NCBI RefSeq assembly: GCF_001640805.2
Contig: NC_066838.1
Location: 13,353,632-13,417,631 of the forward strand
Source: Lates calcarifer
Lineage: Eukaryota > Chordata > Actinopteri > Centropomidae
Length of the DNA stretch: 64,000 nt
Reading direction: 5' to 3'
Both the position numbers and the translations under genes were made by a program. A model generated the notes under the pieces. The model was given only the letters and a program-made list of their open reading frames with translations, made no database searches and had not been told where the DNA came from. Shown here in pieces: positions 45,601 to 57,765 of this stretch. The stretch's first letter is position 1. Every line of letters begins with the position of its first letter.

Positions 45601-48600
45601 CCAGCTATTTAAGGCACTGGGAGATAGATCACCCTGCAACATAATACTCTCTGAGCTAATAATTCACAAAATCTGCTTAAGACTGGAGAAGGTGGGATGG
45701 AGGCAGACCAAAGTGTGAAGGAAAGTGAAAGAATTGTGATGATAAGAATTTAGAGAGTTCTCTCTGACAGACTGGGTGGATGACTAAGTTTTTTCTTCTC
45801 CATCAGTGTAGATTGTGTGTTCTTAGCTGGCAGACTGTGAGGTTTACCTCCACTATGAGCCCCAGGTCTCCCACATAGTGCTTCTCTGTCTCGATAAGCT
45901 CCTTCAGTACATACCTGTAAAGACACAAATGAGGGAGGATCAGTGTTACACTTATGCCTCCGAATTTATTTGCAAAACCTCAGTAACACTTTATTTTACG
46001 AGTCCCAGTTTCCGAATAATTTTCCAGAACGGAACTGATACAAAGCTGTAATTTTGTATATCCTGGAAAGTAGCATGTGATCTGGTACTAGTTACAGGGA
46101 AAATAGAGCCAGTGTTCAACTGCTACGCTTCCAGTTAACTAAATCCAATTCATTGCAGCCTATAGCAGCTAAGCTGAACATGCAAACATGTAAAATCTGA
46201 GCATGAAATGTCATTCTTGACCATGGAAATAATAGTTTGACAAAATAATCATTTTTTAACATTATTATTATTTCTGGGGGGCTTTTTCACCTTTATTTTG
46301 ACAGTGGAGAGAGACAGGAAACAGGGAGAGAGAGTAGAGGGAATGACATGCAGTAAAGGTCCAGTTGGACCAGGAGTCGATCCAGGGGACCAGCTACTCA
46401 GAGCACAAAGGCCCATGTGGAACGCACCCCAACCATTCCGCTATGGGGGCACCTAACAAAACAACCTTAACTCATTGGGCATAGACTAGCTATAGCAGGC
46501 CTTTATTACACCTCCCATTCTTCATCAGCAAATAGAGTTTACTCATTTGCCAAGGAAATGTCTTTGAGCTGTCTTTATGTGATTTGCGTACAGAACCTTA
46601 CTCAAGTGATAACAGCTGAGAGAGACCATCAGATGCTGCTGGAAGTTCTGAAGAAGTCAGTCCAGAGTTAAGATTAAATTTGCCTTTCAGTGTGGTAGTA
46701 AATTATAGGCAAGCAAACAAATGAACAAATATGTACATCAAGGATTAAAATATATATATATATTATTTTCTAGGGTTAAATTGATGTCTAACAGTTTTTC
46801 CAGTCATTAAGATTTTAGCAGCTGTTTCAAATTCTTCTGAATACCATTATATGCTAATAAAGTTGATACAACACTAAAACTACTGCACTACATATTTCTA
46901 TAACTGGTTCTTAAAAACTCAAATATGTGGGTACTTACTATATATGTGGCCTAGAGACTCAGAACAGTGTGTATTTTCCCTATAAGCAGTCAAGTAGTAT
47001 AGATTATTTAGTAAAGACTAGTAGTATAAGTTGTCATCATGAGAATGTTAGGATGCTGATGTCTGGATTTAGCACAGCTGTGTCGAAATATAGAATGTGT
47101 GACAGCATTGCTGCCATGATCATCATGATTTGAGATAAATGACGTAAGCCATGTTTGCACTGATAAAACACATACATGCTTTTCTCCAAGGCACTTCTCC
47201 TCTCCTCCTCAGTGTCAGCAGCAGCTGACCATTGGCTGGAGGTGTCGTCCATCAACACAGAGACGCTGTCATCTGGCAAAACACCGGTGGACTGGGTGTC
47301 CTGAGGAGGCGGAGACAGAGAGACAAAGAGTGAAATTGTTTATCAAAAGGTCCAGAGCCAGTATTATGGATCACGCCAGGAGTAAAGTAAGCAAGGGGAG
47401 GTAAAGCAAAGGAGAGAGATGGTAATGATGCAGGTTGCCAAGGTGACCAGGGAGAGCAGAAAGACACAAGGAACAGAGATTGAATGATAAGAAGATCTGA
47501 TTCAGATTGTCACTGTTAATGATCCGTGCTGTGCACCTCAGCCAAAGATAAATGGAGAGAAAGAGACTGAAAGATAAAGACAAGGAGTTATAGAGAGCAA
47601 CAGGCTAGATAGCTGTAGGAGATGACAAATAAAGCTGTGAAGGTTCTTGATGGAGTTCTGGCTTCAGAGGAGGAGGAATAGAATTACTGCATGCCCACTG
47701 GCATTACATTTCTGATTCATGTGTGAATTAATAAATTATATTTTCTTGTTGCACCACCTGAGGATTCAACCCCGAATGCGCATACATTATTTCTGCAGTA
47801 CTACAACAGCAGCATCTACGTAAACATTTCCTAGTACTGCCTTATTGGCTGCAAATAGAAATGCATGCAGGATAAACCCAAGGTTACTCTGATCTAATCG
47901 ATTGTGTTCGTGTGTTATATACATGACCTCCTTTTCATGCCTTTTCCTGGAATTGATATCATTTCCTGTGGGGGATCCTGCCACAAATGTACTCATTGTG
48001 CACACCGCAGCAAAGCCTGCAAAGACTAAAATCATCAATACCTCAATGGATATGCATGCTTCACACATGCACACAACCCACATGTTTGTGTAACCGAAAT
48101 CTTTCACAATAAACACACTTATCTTTGTACAGCTGTAAAATGTACAGTTGTATCTACTTATAAAGTTCTTTCATCTATTTTTAGCCATATTCCACAAGTT
48201 GTTTCTTTCTCGCCTTTTCACTCCCCTGACCATGTAAACTCATACCAGCAGCCGTCTGTCTTCACCTAAATCCCTGTGTCCCATTGTCCAAGTCAAGCAG
48301 AACCTCCCCACCTTAAAAACATACACAAACCTGCACACACACCACAGACATACAGCTAATCCCCCAGACTACCCTGGCAGGCGGCTGCCCGGTGGAGAAA
48401 TAAATAGATGGATGGATAGACAGATAGACATGAAGGCAAACGGAAAGAGAAACAGAACTTTCTCCTTTTCTCCTCGGGCCCAGTTCCACTTGTTCACCTG
48501 CCATTTCCCTGATAAACTTGTTGGCGACTACAAGTCTTTCTATTCTACCACAGTGATGTGTGTGAGAGAGACCAAGAATAAAAGCAAAGTTGAAAGACGG

Positions 48601-49101
48601 GTGTGGGGAGAGACAGAGAGGCTCCATAAAGGACCCTCGCTCCCCCTGCTCGTCTTGCCCCGCTAGGAGTGCTCCAGCCTGGCTGACAGGTCTCCCTGGC
48701 TCCCTGATCACTTCCAGATGTGTAGTGGCAAAGCCCACAGGAAAAATTCCCGTCTTCTCTCTCTGTTGCAAGTTTTGTTTTTCTACCCAGAAGCTCACCA
48801 AAAAAAAAAAAAAAAAAAAAACTGAAAACAGTTTTAGCAAAAGCTGAGGTCATGCTTTTTTGTTTAATCTTTTTAAGAATCTATCCTAACAATCCAATAA
48901 ATTTCAAAATATGAAAAATTGCAAGGGTAAAACAAAAAAAAAAATATCAAGCTTCAAGTTTCATGTGAAAACAAACAAAGATAAATTTTGTTCTTAGAAG
49001 TGTAATTTCTTGATATCAAAACAAAAACTGATAGAATGTTTTATTAGGGCAGAATACTTTTGCTGTTTACATTGTTGTCCACAAGCACAATAATGCTTAT
49101 T

Positions 49102-49169
<68 letters not shown>

Positions 49170-49197
49170 AAAAATAAGCATTATTGTGCTTGTATAT

Positions 49198-49252
<55 letters not shown>

Positions 49253-52231
49253 CATCCATTATTTCTATATTCATTTTTATTTGGGGACTAACAAACCACT
49301 TACTGGAGGAACATATAAAATGCTGCACATCACCAATATTGAAGTGGCATTAAAGGGATTTTAATTGAGAGAAATTATATTTTTTCTGACTTTAAATGTG
49401 ATGTGAACACCAATTGTCAGGCATCATTACCCAGGAATAATTGCTGATGCTCAAAACTGATGTTTCTTATACTTCTAGTGGTGGCATCAGCGGTTTCCTA
49501 ATTTTTAATGCGGATGGAGCAGACCATTCAAAGGGGCCATCCTTAGACACAGAAGCACAAATCAAAAGGATGGTGCTGTGCTACAGAGAAACACAGTTAC
49601 ATGGTCTCAAGAGCTGAAAACTGCAATTTAATAGCATTGTTGCCGGTGCTGCAAAGCATGGGACGGCTTTGAAGACATCTCACAATAACAGCACCACTCG
49701 TTTCTTTTCATTATTTCTTTTCCTGTTTCGCTGAGAAACTGCTCCTTAGTTATTTGTTTAGATGACAGTCGAGATGACAGACAGTACAAACTGTTCTTCT
49801 GGAAAAGCAATTTAATAAATGTTATGATCTGTAGTTCTGGCCTCCTCTTTGACACTGCAGCTTGTTTGACTGCTGATATACAATAACACGAACTTTCCAT
49901 CGACCAAGAAATAACAAACATTTAATCAAAAACTATACTCCACTGTGGTTGTGTGATTAGAGACAACAGTGTGAGGAAAAAGGAGAAAAACAGCAATGTG
50001 CATTACAATGGACATGTGGCCAGTGAAGGTAGGGTAGAGAGACAAAAACCACAGCTTGGAGATGACTGACCTACATAATTTAATCTCTCTACCTCTACCT
50101 CTTCCTCTCTGTCTGCAAAAGATTGGCAGTAAAAACACCAAAGCGCTGACTTCATCCCCTGTGATGTAATCGTATTAATGGCTGACGATGTGTTGTTGAG
50201 ACTGAAATTAGGATTTAAGTGCTCTGGTGTCGATTCACCAACAGGAGACACCCCCCAATGCTAAAAACACTCCAGTATTATCACTGTTTTATATCGACAG
50301 GGTTCAGGCACGGCTGATTCATGCAATATTACTGCTGCTCAAGCAAATCCCAGTTTCTGCCATCGCTCCCACCTCACAGCCGACAGAGAGGAACCCTCTG
50401 ACTTGAAACGCTCCTTTGCCATGAGCGACCGACTGCAAGTGTTTGATGGAGAAATGAAAGCGCATGTGCGCACATAGCGTTCTTTGTCAGTTCACAGAAG
50501 TGGAGTCATCTTTCATCACATCTGCCATTTCGTGCTATTTCCTATTTATCTCCAGGCATGTCCTTTTGTAACATGTTGAATGTGAGTCATGCATCACACA
50601 GGTCGCTGTCAGACTCTGCCCTCTGGTTCTCTGGTGCATTGATCTAGTCTGAGAGAGCCTTGTAGTCTTTTAGAGTCCCTTACATGTGTGAGTGTGTGTG
50701 TACATGTGTGTGCTATATGTCCATGTGGATCTGTCTATTTGTGTGCAATTGTGCATATCTTTGCATCTCTGATTGTGTGCGTGTGTACATGTGGTTACAG
50801 AGACACTCCTGTGTGCATCTGCGTGCTTGTTTTGCTTGATAGTTGAGCTTGGCCAGCAGCAGTAGCGTTAGTCATTTCCAGATCTGGCTGGGGGACCATG
50901 GAGACAAAGAGCACTGATGTCATTGCCCCGCCAGGCTGGGTCTTCACTGTGAATATTACAGCAACTCTTCTCAGAGACTGTCTACAGTAAACTGTCAGCT
51001 AAAATGAATCCACAGTGGATTTACCCCATTATACTTAATCTCATTATTGCCAATCATTGATTCTCTAAAACAGAAGGGTACACTCTAGTTTTCTGGCATC
51101 CCGTCAAAAAATGACTACCTGTATTTGAGCTACTAATATAGGTTCTCCTTCATGTTATTTCTTTGTGATACAGATATTAAGTGGTGACTGATACAACAGG
51201 TTAGATAGTGTTACAGTATATCATTCTGACAGACCTGGGTGTTTGGCAGTGACGTACAGCCAATCAGTGAGTCAGTTATGTAGCTCGGGGACTGAAGTGT
51301 AGCCGGTGACAGGTCCTCAGGGCTTGCCAGGCCATCTTTCCACTCCTGGAGTACATACACACAGACATCCATAGTGTCAGAATAACACAATATCAACATG
51401 ATGCAAAATGTCTGTAGCACACTCATGCGTTCGGGCACACAGACACGTGCACCGACACACACACACACACACACAGGCAGCTACACAACTGCAAAAGAAG
51501 AGAGCACATGAGTCACAGGACATGGCGGCGTGAGTTCCTGCAGGCTGAGCCAGCAGTGCTGCTGTTATATAATATCACTGCCACCTGCCATGATACTTAG
51601 CTCTCTGTGGATCAACTCTACATCAAACCTGTGTCTCTGCTGATATACTTGAGTAGTGTAAATAAGCCAGAGTCAGGATGTTGGCTTTAGTTTGTATTTA
51701 TAAGACTGAAGCCTTGCGTGTTTACTTCGGAACCAGTTTGTGTGGTGTGGGAATGATTCCAGTTAATGAGTTTACTTACAAGGTGGTTCATTGGCAAATG
51801 TGTAAGAGGCAATGTGAAATACAGAGCCACCATGCAAAGCCTTGTTTGATTAGTCCATGTGACCGAGAAGAAAAAGAAAACAAGTATACATCCTCTTTAC
51901 GACTTTTTTTTTTGACCACTCACCAGTTCTCTGTGGGTGACAGGCAGGATGGTGAGGGTCTCATCAAGCCTTGGGGGGCTGCCTAGATCCTGGCTGTGGC
52001 TGTGGGATGGAAGAGGTGGAGGTTTTCCCTCGAGCTTGCGGACCTGACGCTCTCCCTTGGCGGTGGCCCCGGCGCTGAGTTTGCGGACAGGGTTAGTGAG
52101 CCACTTCTTCAGGGTGCTCACAGAGCGTCTGGAGCCTGGGGAGCTGGGGGCCGAGCTGCCTGATGCCTGCGGGGGCAGCGACGCCACAGAGGTGGAGATG
52201 CTGCCCTCACTGCCTGCTGCCGAGTACGAGT
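39001..52231 (-). CDS. arhgef25: arhgef25 (p63RhoGEF/GEFT): Gq-activated Rho guanine nucleotide exchange factor, 14 exons, N-terminus not certain
   Basis: Exchange factor that loads GTP on RhoA, activated by G-alpha-q/11 binding to its PH domain and the adjacent helix. It is related to the second GEF module of Trio and kalirin. Exons, 5' to 3': 52231-51924, 51345-51235, 47300-47176, 45914-45848, 45416-45313, 45075-45006, 43419-43330, 42755-42663, 42202-42152, 42070-41993, 41861-41670, 41411-41231, 40768-40539, 39126-39001. Together they encode 608 residues counted from a split Asp codon. DH domain about 177-360 with CR1 [18 protein letters not shown] and CR3 [21 protein letters not shown] about 366-488; then the G-alpha-q-binding helix [22 protein letters not shown]25 identity rests on [23 protein letters not shown] and the ending AEDDL (LDEDEL in human). 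The copy (a or b) cannot be told. A possible first exon is at 63745-63859. Confidence 0.9.
40539..40768 (-). CDS. arhgef25: arhgef25 exon, C-terminal region
   Basis: Residues 491-567: [20 protein letters not shown] completes the G-alpha-q-binding helix, followed by a Ser/His/Pro-rich disordered stretch ending TYSLRD. The donor GTAGGT is moderate. If this intron is retained, the frame ends after 13 more codons at about 40500. Confidence 0.9.
41231..41411 (-). CDS. arhgef25: arhgef25 exon, PH domain second half
   Basis: Residues 431-490 plus one base: [20 protein letters not shown]..., [18 protein letters not shown]. The last helix carries the residues that bind activated G-alpha-q in p63RhoGEF. 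Confidence 0.94.
41670..41861 (-). CDS. arhgef25: arhgef25 exon, PH domain first half
   Basis: Residues 367-430: [17 protein letters not shown]..., [20 protein letters not shown] and [10 protein letters not shown]. No breaks. [10 protein letters not shown] resembles Trio here, while VFKNSIK is shared with p63RhoGEF. Confidence 0.95.
41993..42070 (-). CDS. arhgef25: arhgef25 exon, DH-PH junction
   Basis: Residues 341-366: [17 protein letters not shown], then NVGRLQGFE. The long last DH helix running into the PH domain. Confidence 0.95.
42152..42202 (-). CDS. arhgef25: arhgef25 micro-exon, DH
   Basis: Residues 324-340, [17 protein letters not shown], 51 bases in phase 0. Human has DFLKYYNRAGMDTADLE at this place. 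Confidence 0.94.
42572..42612 (+). repeat. (GT)n microsatellite in an arhgef25 intron
   Basis: About 20 GT units, roughly 50 bases downstream of the donor of the DH exon at 42663. On the transcript this is a CA-rich tract, which can act as an hnRNP L-type splicing element. Confidence 0.95.
42663..42755 (-). CDS. arhgef25: arhgef25 exon, DH conserved region 3
   Basis: Residues 293-323: [12 protein letters not shown], then [19 protein letters not shown], the most conserved DH helix, which is required for exchange activity. Intact. Confidence 0.95.
43330..43419 (-). CDS. arhgef25: arhgef25 exon, DH
   Basis: Residues 263-292: [20 protein letters not shown], then [10 protein letters not shown]. 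The [11 protein letters not shown] stretch is the hallmark of the p63RhoGEF/Trio/kalirin DH group. Confidence 0.95.
45006..45075 (-). CDS. arhgef25: arhgef25 exon, DH
   Basis: Residues 239-262: [20 protein letters not shown], then FIKH. Donor GTGAGT. A CA microsatellite lies in the preceding intron. Confidence 0.92.
45313..45416 (-). CDS. arhgef25: arhgef25 exon, DH
   Basis: Residues 205-238 plus two bases: [20 protein letters not shown], then [14 protein letters not shown]. Near-identical to the human and Trio/kalirin pattern. Confidence 0.93.
45848..45914 (-). CDS. arhgef25: arhgef25 exon, DH conserved region 1
   Basis: Completes Met182 and encodes 183-204, [18 protein letters not shown] then LIVE. 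This helix contacts Rho switch regions in DH domains. Confidence 0.93.
46261..46453 (-). mobile_element. tRNA-derived SINE, minus strand
   Basis: Read on the minus strand it begins GGTGCCCCCATAGCGGAATG (tRNA-like head), has a B-box-like GGATCGACTCC, then a CTCTCTC-rich body and the tail CTGTCAAAATAAAGGTGAAA. This is the structure of a common percomorph SINE. It sits in an arhgef25 intron in the sense orientation. Confidence 0.65.
47176..47300 (-). CDS. arhgef25: arhgef25 exon, acidic linker and DH start
   Basis: Residues 141-181 plus two bases: [19 protein letters not shown], then [16 protein letters not shown], matching human EEEQKKKALERSM. Donor GTATGT inside the Met codon. Confidence 0.88.
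48800..48821 (+). repeat. Poly-A tract
   Basis: About 22 consecutive A within an arhgef25 intron. Confidence 0.9.
49081..49245. repeat. Long (TA)n tract with a perfect flanking palindrome
   Basis: TA runs at about 49109-49167 and 49195-49245. The first is bracketed by 26-base perfect inverted arms (49081-49106 and 49168-49193, beginning ACAAGCACAATAATGC), so 113 bases can fold into one hairpin. Confidence 0.9.
51235..51345 (-). CDS. arhgef25: arhgef25 exon, linker
   Basis: Residues 104-140, [20 protein letters not shown] and following. Aligns with the YENWMLEPAL region of human by the E-W core. The donor GTCTGT is weak. Phase 0 on both sides. Confidence 0.8.
51924..52231 (-). CDS. arhgef25: arhgef25 exon, N-terminal Ser-rich region
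   Basis: Residues 1-103 of the certain part. Begins (D)[17 protein letters not shown], matching human [13 protein letters not shown], then a Ser/Pro stretch and [20 protein letters not shown], which resembles the KKWLTSPVRRL linker of Trio/kalirin. Basic, Pro-rich end. An upstream exon ending in phase 1 is required. Confidence 0.9.
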
Positions 52232-54786
52232 CTGGAGGGAACAGATAGAGAAAGAAAAGGAGGATTATTGGCAAAATAATGAGGAGTTAGACAAGTGATA
52301 AATAAGGGTTAAAGTGCAGAGTACACTTGGACTCTCCACATTCAGACCTCCACCATCAACAAATCAATTCCATGAATAAAACCAACAGTGCAAAAAGAGA
52401 ATTTTGCTGAAAATCAATAGAACTCCTGATTGACTACTAAATGAGTGCAGAAGTGTAGGTCAGCGAGAGGTGATGGAAGACTAAAGGCAGGAAACGTGTC
52501 AACACACCAGGAGAGAAGAAGTAAAGAGATAAATCAAAACAAAGTGTGGCTATATAAATAACCTTCCTCTTCAAACACAGCTGTACAGCTGTGTGTCGCA
52601 CTATAAAAGACACACTGTTCTGTTTATGTCAAGCAGACCATAGTTTTTTTGTTTGTTTTTTTTTAAAGCACACCCATTTGCATGACCAGCGCAAACTCTG
52701 ATGTAAGGCAGACAGCAGAGGTCAGGACAGCCGACATTTGATGTGAAAAATACTCCAGACCAGCTTCAGATCGGCCGCTGCACAGTGATGTCAGGAGGAC
52801 ATGGGAAGTGAGCGGAGGGGGCTGCTGGGACCGGACATCCACTTTAATCCTGTATAGAGGGGAAGGTCCTTGCAGGGGACTGTTTGTTTTTTCTGTCTTG
52901 TCCTCCATTCCCATCCTGCCTCATCCAACCAACCCTGCTGCCCTTCCTCCTGCCTTCCTCAGTCCTGAGATAGCTCTTCCTCTGTGATGCATGTCTGGAG
53001 TGTTTTATCTGCTGTGTGCAAACGCAGGTCAGTCGTGCCTCCCCATCCATCTTCTTGCCCTGGACCCGACCTCTGACCCTTGATCACCGCTCTCCTACAG
53101 ATGGGGAAACACTCTCTCATGCTAAGACTCGCTGCCATGGCTTGTTATTGCTCTAATGCAGCAGCTATTTCACAGCAATCGCCTGAGTTCTCAAAAACTG
53201 AATGACTTTAGTTGTCGAGAAAATACGCTCTCCAGAAAGTCTGTGAATACGTTGTGCATTTGTTTATAAGAAGACAACACTGACCTCATTTCAGTGTTCC
53301 TTATGTGAGCCACAGAGGAAGATCTTATCACAGCACTCAGCAGTAAGACCCAGACTGCAGGAGGCACACTGACACAGTGTGGCCCATTTTGTGAGTGTCC
53401 CGACTTCAAAGGCAAAGTCAGAATAAATTCACAATCCCCCTCACCGTTCATATTTAAAGAGATTGAGCTTTTCCACACTGTATTCATTCGAAATACAATA
53501 GTAGCCACTGTACCGATCAATGAAAATGAGCTGTGTAAGAATGTCCATCCCCCTTACTCTGCACTGCACAAACTTCAGTCACAGTGTTTGAGAAATGGCT
53601 AACCTCAGAGCAATACAACTCACACTCATGACATCACATCCCCACCAGTGCACACATATTTAGATAAATGCACATTGTTTGTGGACTCTAGCTGCTAACA
53701 GAAAAAACCCTCTAACTTGTCTGTTTGTGTACTTCCACCACAAACGGTATTTCCTCTGTAACCTTTCTCCAGCATGTCTTGTCATACATTTCACAGGCAT
53801 CATGCATGCATGCGTGTGTGTGTGTGTGTGTGTGTCAGGGTGGCCAATTTCCCCATCCTCTCCTTCACCACTCCCACCCCCATCCACATGAAAGACTGGA
53901 GATCGTAAGGAGATCTGAGCCTGGCAGGATGTGAAGGGGGGGCTGGTGGGGGGCAGAACAGAGGGAAGAGACAAGGAACGGAGAGGGGTACAAAGAAGGG
54001 AGATGGCTAAACCCTGCAGGGAATAGACAAAAATTTGAACAAACACTGGATGTGTCCATAGACTGTGAGACGACATGAAAAAAAACATCAGTCTCAGTTC
54101 AAGCCTTTGCTATCAGTGAAATGTTGTAGCTGTAGGAGACAATAGGACATCAAAAAGCATCTGAAAGCTATTGTATTTAAGGCTGGTGCTGTAAAAAGCC
54201 TGAGGCAAAACATACACCATCTCTGAGGGTCCCCTGCTAGGGAGAAGAGAGAGGATATAAAAATGATGCTGAGCACATGTGATACATGTGCACGCTCCTG
54301 GCCTCAGCTTCTCTGACCTCTAACAAGGGCCAGGCCCAGGGGTTTGTGTTTCCCAGTGTTCCCTGCTCAGGTTCAGTCAGGCCAGGGTTTAGGGGTCACA
54401 GTGCAGAGACACAGCCAGTTACACCGTTCCTAACCATCTCCAGACATCAGTTCAGATAGCTTTTTGAAAAAAAAAAAGGGAAAAAAGAAAAAGAAGAGAG
54501 GCTGACACCCTCTCTGTGCCTGAAAGCAATTAAAAGTGAGTGGAGACAGCAGTGCAGCTTCATGATTTGAAACTCTGTGTCAGAATGACACAGTGGCTCT
54601 GTCAAATGTACAGATTTACGACGTGCAGAGTGTACATAATTTACTGGTTTTATAATGAGGATCGTTACATCAGCATCTGTCACCATGGCAACCCTGCAGT
54701 TCCCCCACAGATTGTGTATATGGGTCGGTTTCCTTACTGACCCTAGAAAGTTTAATCTGTGCGTTGTTATGAAGCCATTACATTAC

Positions 54787-54886
<100 letters not shown>

Positions 54887-57022
54887 TCACTGTAACAGCA
54901 AGGAAACTGTAAGACACTAAGGGAGATGATGAGCTTAGCCTCAGAGCGACATGCCTCCGCTCTCCCCACACACTGCAAGATGAGAGGAGTTGATACCATT
55001 ATACACCTACACTGAGGAAATTGGGAAAAAATGTAAAAAAAACAAACCTTCCCACTCTCCATCTGTTTTAGCACCCAATGACATTCATCTCCATAATGGC
55101 ACTGCTAAGAAAAGATCACCCAGGCTGATTTTGTTAATGCAACTTGACTATTGTTTATGCACTCGCTTGATAATTAACAGCTGAAGGTACAGAGCAATGG
55201 GACTGCATTAAGCTGGCAGTTAATGCTGGGCTTTCACCAGTTGCCCACTCACTGTCTGAAAGCCTGAATGGCTGCCAGGGTGGAAGGCTCACCCAAAAAG
55301 TTGCTGTACTGTGTAACTTCAGAGCCAAGTGGGCTCTGCTGCAAAGTAGTTCCAGACTTTCTCTTGATGCTGCTCACTCACAACACTGAACTTTGATGGT
55401 GCCCTAAGAGGGCAAATTAGGAGAGTAATTTAGGCAGTCTATGGTTCATTCATCCATAATGTGATTAGATTACAAACCAAGTGATGTATCATCTCTATTC
55501 ATTCAGCATTTGTGCAGATAAGCAACAGCTTTTCTTGTGCTAAATCAAGCTTTTGACTCCCTAATCATTTTAGGGTTGCAACTAACAATTATTTTCTTGA
55601 TTAAGCAGTTCATCACTTAGTATAAAACTTCACAAAACTGTGAAAAATGTCCATCATGATTTCCTAGAGCCCAAGGTGATTTAATCTATTATCTTGTTTT
55701 GCCCGACAGCAGTCTAAAATCCAATATATTCAATTTACTCTAATGTAAGACAAGGAAAAGTGTTAAAGCAGAAACCACCAAAAGTCTGGCATTGCTTTAC
55801 AAAAAAAAAAAAAGCAAAATAGCAGCAGAATGCTTTTCGATTGGTGAATCAACTAATCACCTGATTGTTGCAGTTCTACATCATTTCGTGTCCATCTTTT
55901 TCATGTGGTTTACAGTGAGCAGTGCCCCCTCACTAAAGTTTTAAATTTAATTGTAGCTGAATTCAATTACCCAGTGACTATCAGCGACAAAGCTTGCCCA
56001 TTCATGTGGAAAAGGAAAGCATCTGATGCAATATTCTCGTGAAGGTCACAGAGGTTTGATTTGGACGTGATTGAATCAAAGGTAAACTTCCTGAGGATTA
56101 ATGCGAGCAACAGAAAACTGGAGGGAAAATAAGGCCAAATCACACAGGCAAAGCAGCCTGGAGTTTGTGGGTGGATGATGTGGATGGATGAGCTGTAAGT
56201 GTTGGTCCCCCTGCAGAAGTTTGGTCCAACTTCCTTTTATTGATCACTTGATAAGTGAGTGCTGCTGAGCTGACAAATTGAGCTAAAAGCGTTGCCTGTA
56301 ATGGAGCAAACTTGTTCACAACCGTTCCACTCTGGAGCTCTCCGTCAGTCCTACAGCCTCATGGGACCATATAGACAATTTAGGCATTGCTGGACTCCAC
56401 CAATACACACACACACACACACAGAGACAAACATACATTTGCACGTAGAGTACACACAAATGGCCCATGCACATTTTTTCCAGGGTAGCTGTCCAGATGG
56501 TCGTTGCAGTGATCCAAGCTTCTAGTGTCATCTATCCGTCAGAGGAAACAACACGCAACACATCAGTGGCGGGGGGCCTGCTGGTCACCACAGTGCCAAA
56601 CATGTCAAACGTCCAGCTGAGTCCAAGAGACTCTTAAAGCTGGCAATCAACACCAGCACCTCAAAAGATAACAACCCTGGGGGTCCGAGTGAGACTGTGG
56701 CAGCCAGCACGCAGGCGCGCCCACCTGGGTCATCACTAACAGCTCTTATCTTCTCTATTCCCTCTCCCATTCATCGCCCTCCCACCTTACGCTCTTCAGC
56801 CCTGGCTCTACTTGTATATTACATTTCACCCACTCAGAGGAAATGGACACTCTTCCCATCAACTAGCAGGACCTGGGCTGCACTCAGGCTCTCAGATGTG
56901 CAGACTGAAAGACCTGGGAGACTATGAAGCACTTAGTAGCTGAAACATATGACCGGAAACCCTCCAACTGTCCTCTGATGAACTTATACAGAAATGCATT
57001 ACAAGGATTTTTACTATGTGAC

Positions 57023-57380
57023 TGTTATGCCCCACCCTTGGGTGGCCCTATGGGGCACACAACACTCCACCATTGACCCAAATCAGCCAGAGAAACCATC
57101 TTACAAACAAGCCAAATTCATGGCATTTATTAACATAAAAACAAACATATCAAACAACAAAGACTAAACCAAAACTATAAAAGACACAAAGTCAAAACAC
57201 AACAGCAACACAAAAAGAAACAAGCTGAGAGGCAACATGTCCAGCAATCCCACATTAGGAGCCTCTGCCTTCTGACACTGGCAAAGGAGCTTTTAAGCAC
57301 TTTACTTGTGCCAGGTGCAGCTCATTGATGGCTCATCAGGTATCACCTGGGTGGAGCTAGTGGGAAGACAGAGCATCACA
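57023..57380 (-). mobile_element. Possible solo LTR
   Basis: Read on the minus strand it starts TGTGATGC and ends GCATAACA, which are near-perfect short inverted ends with TG...CA. A TATA-like GTGCTTAAAAGC and an AATAAA lie between. The length of 358 bases suits an LTR. No matching target-site duplication is seen and no internal retroviral sequence is present. Confidence 0.35.
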
Positions 57381-57712
57381 AATATACAGCAGTAACAGTG
57401 ACATTTAAAATCTCATTGTATTCTTCTCAGCCGCGGTCCACAATAAAGAAATAATTTTGGACCTTTTCAAACTCCTGACTTTTTTGTCTCCTATCTTTGT
57501 CTCTTTCACTTTTCTCACATTATATTTCATCCTGTTGGCTGCAGGCTGGTTTGTGTGCATTTTGTTTGTGCTGCTCCTGATTAATAAATCCTGGCACTTG
57601 GCTGTTCACTCTTTCTCCTGTCCTCCCCTCTTCCCTCCTGCTTCATCTCGACTCTCCCCCTTAAACTCCACCACCCTTTTTTGCATTCTAACCCTGCTCG
57701 CTCCCCCTCTGC

Positions 57713-57715
<3 letters not shown>

Positions 57716-57762
<47 letters not shown>
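57716..57762 (+). repeat. (CT)n microsatellite
   Basis: About 23 CT units. Confidence 0.95.

Positions 57763-57765
<3 letters not shown>

Noticed and set aside
48313..48840. Minus-strand 175-codon open frame
   Set aside because: The longest open frame after the sp5l exon, but it starts in a poly-A/T tract and runs through simple repeats, with no family resemblance. It lies inside an arhgef25 intron.
39001..52231. Identification as trio or kalirin GEF2 rather than arhgef25
   Set aside because: PH and linker pieces resemble Trio, but the [12 protein letters not shown] start, [11 protein letters not shown], the AEDDL end without SH3/Ig/kinase exons, and linkage to slc26a10 favour arhgef25.
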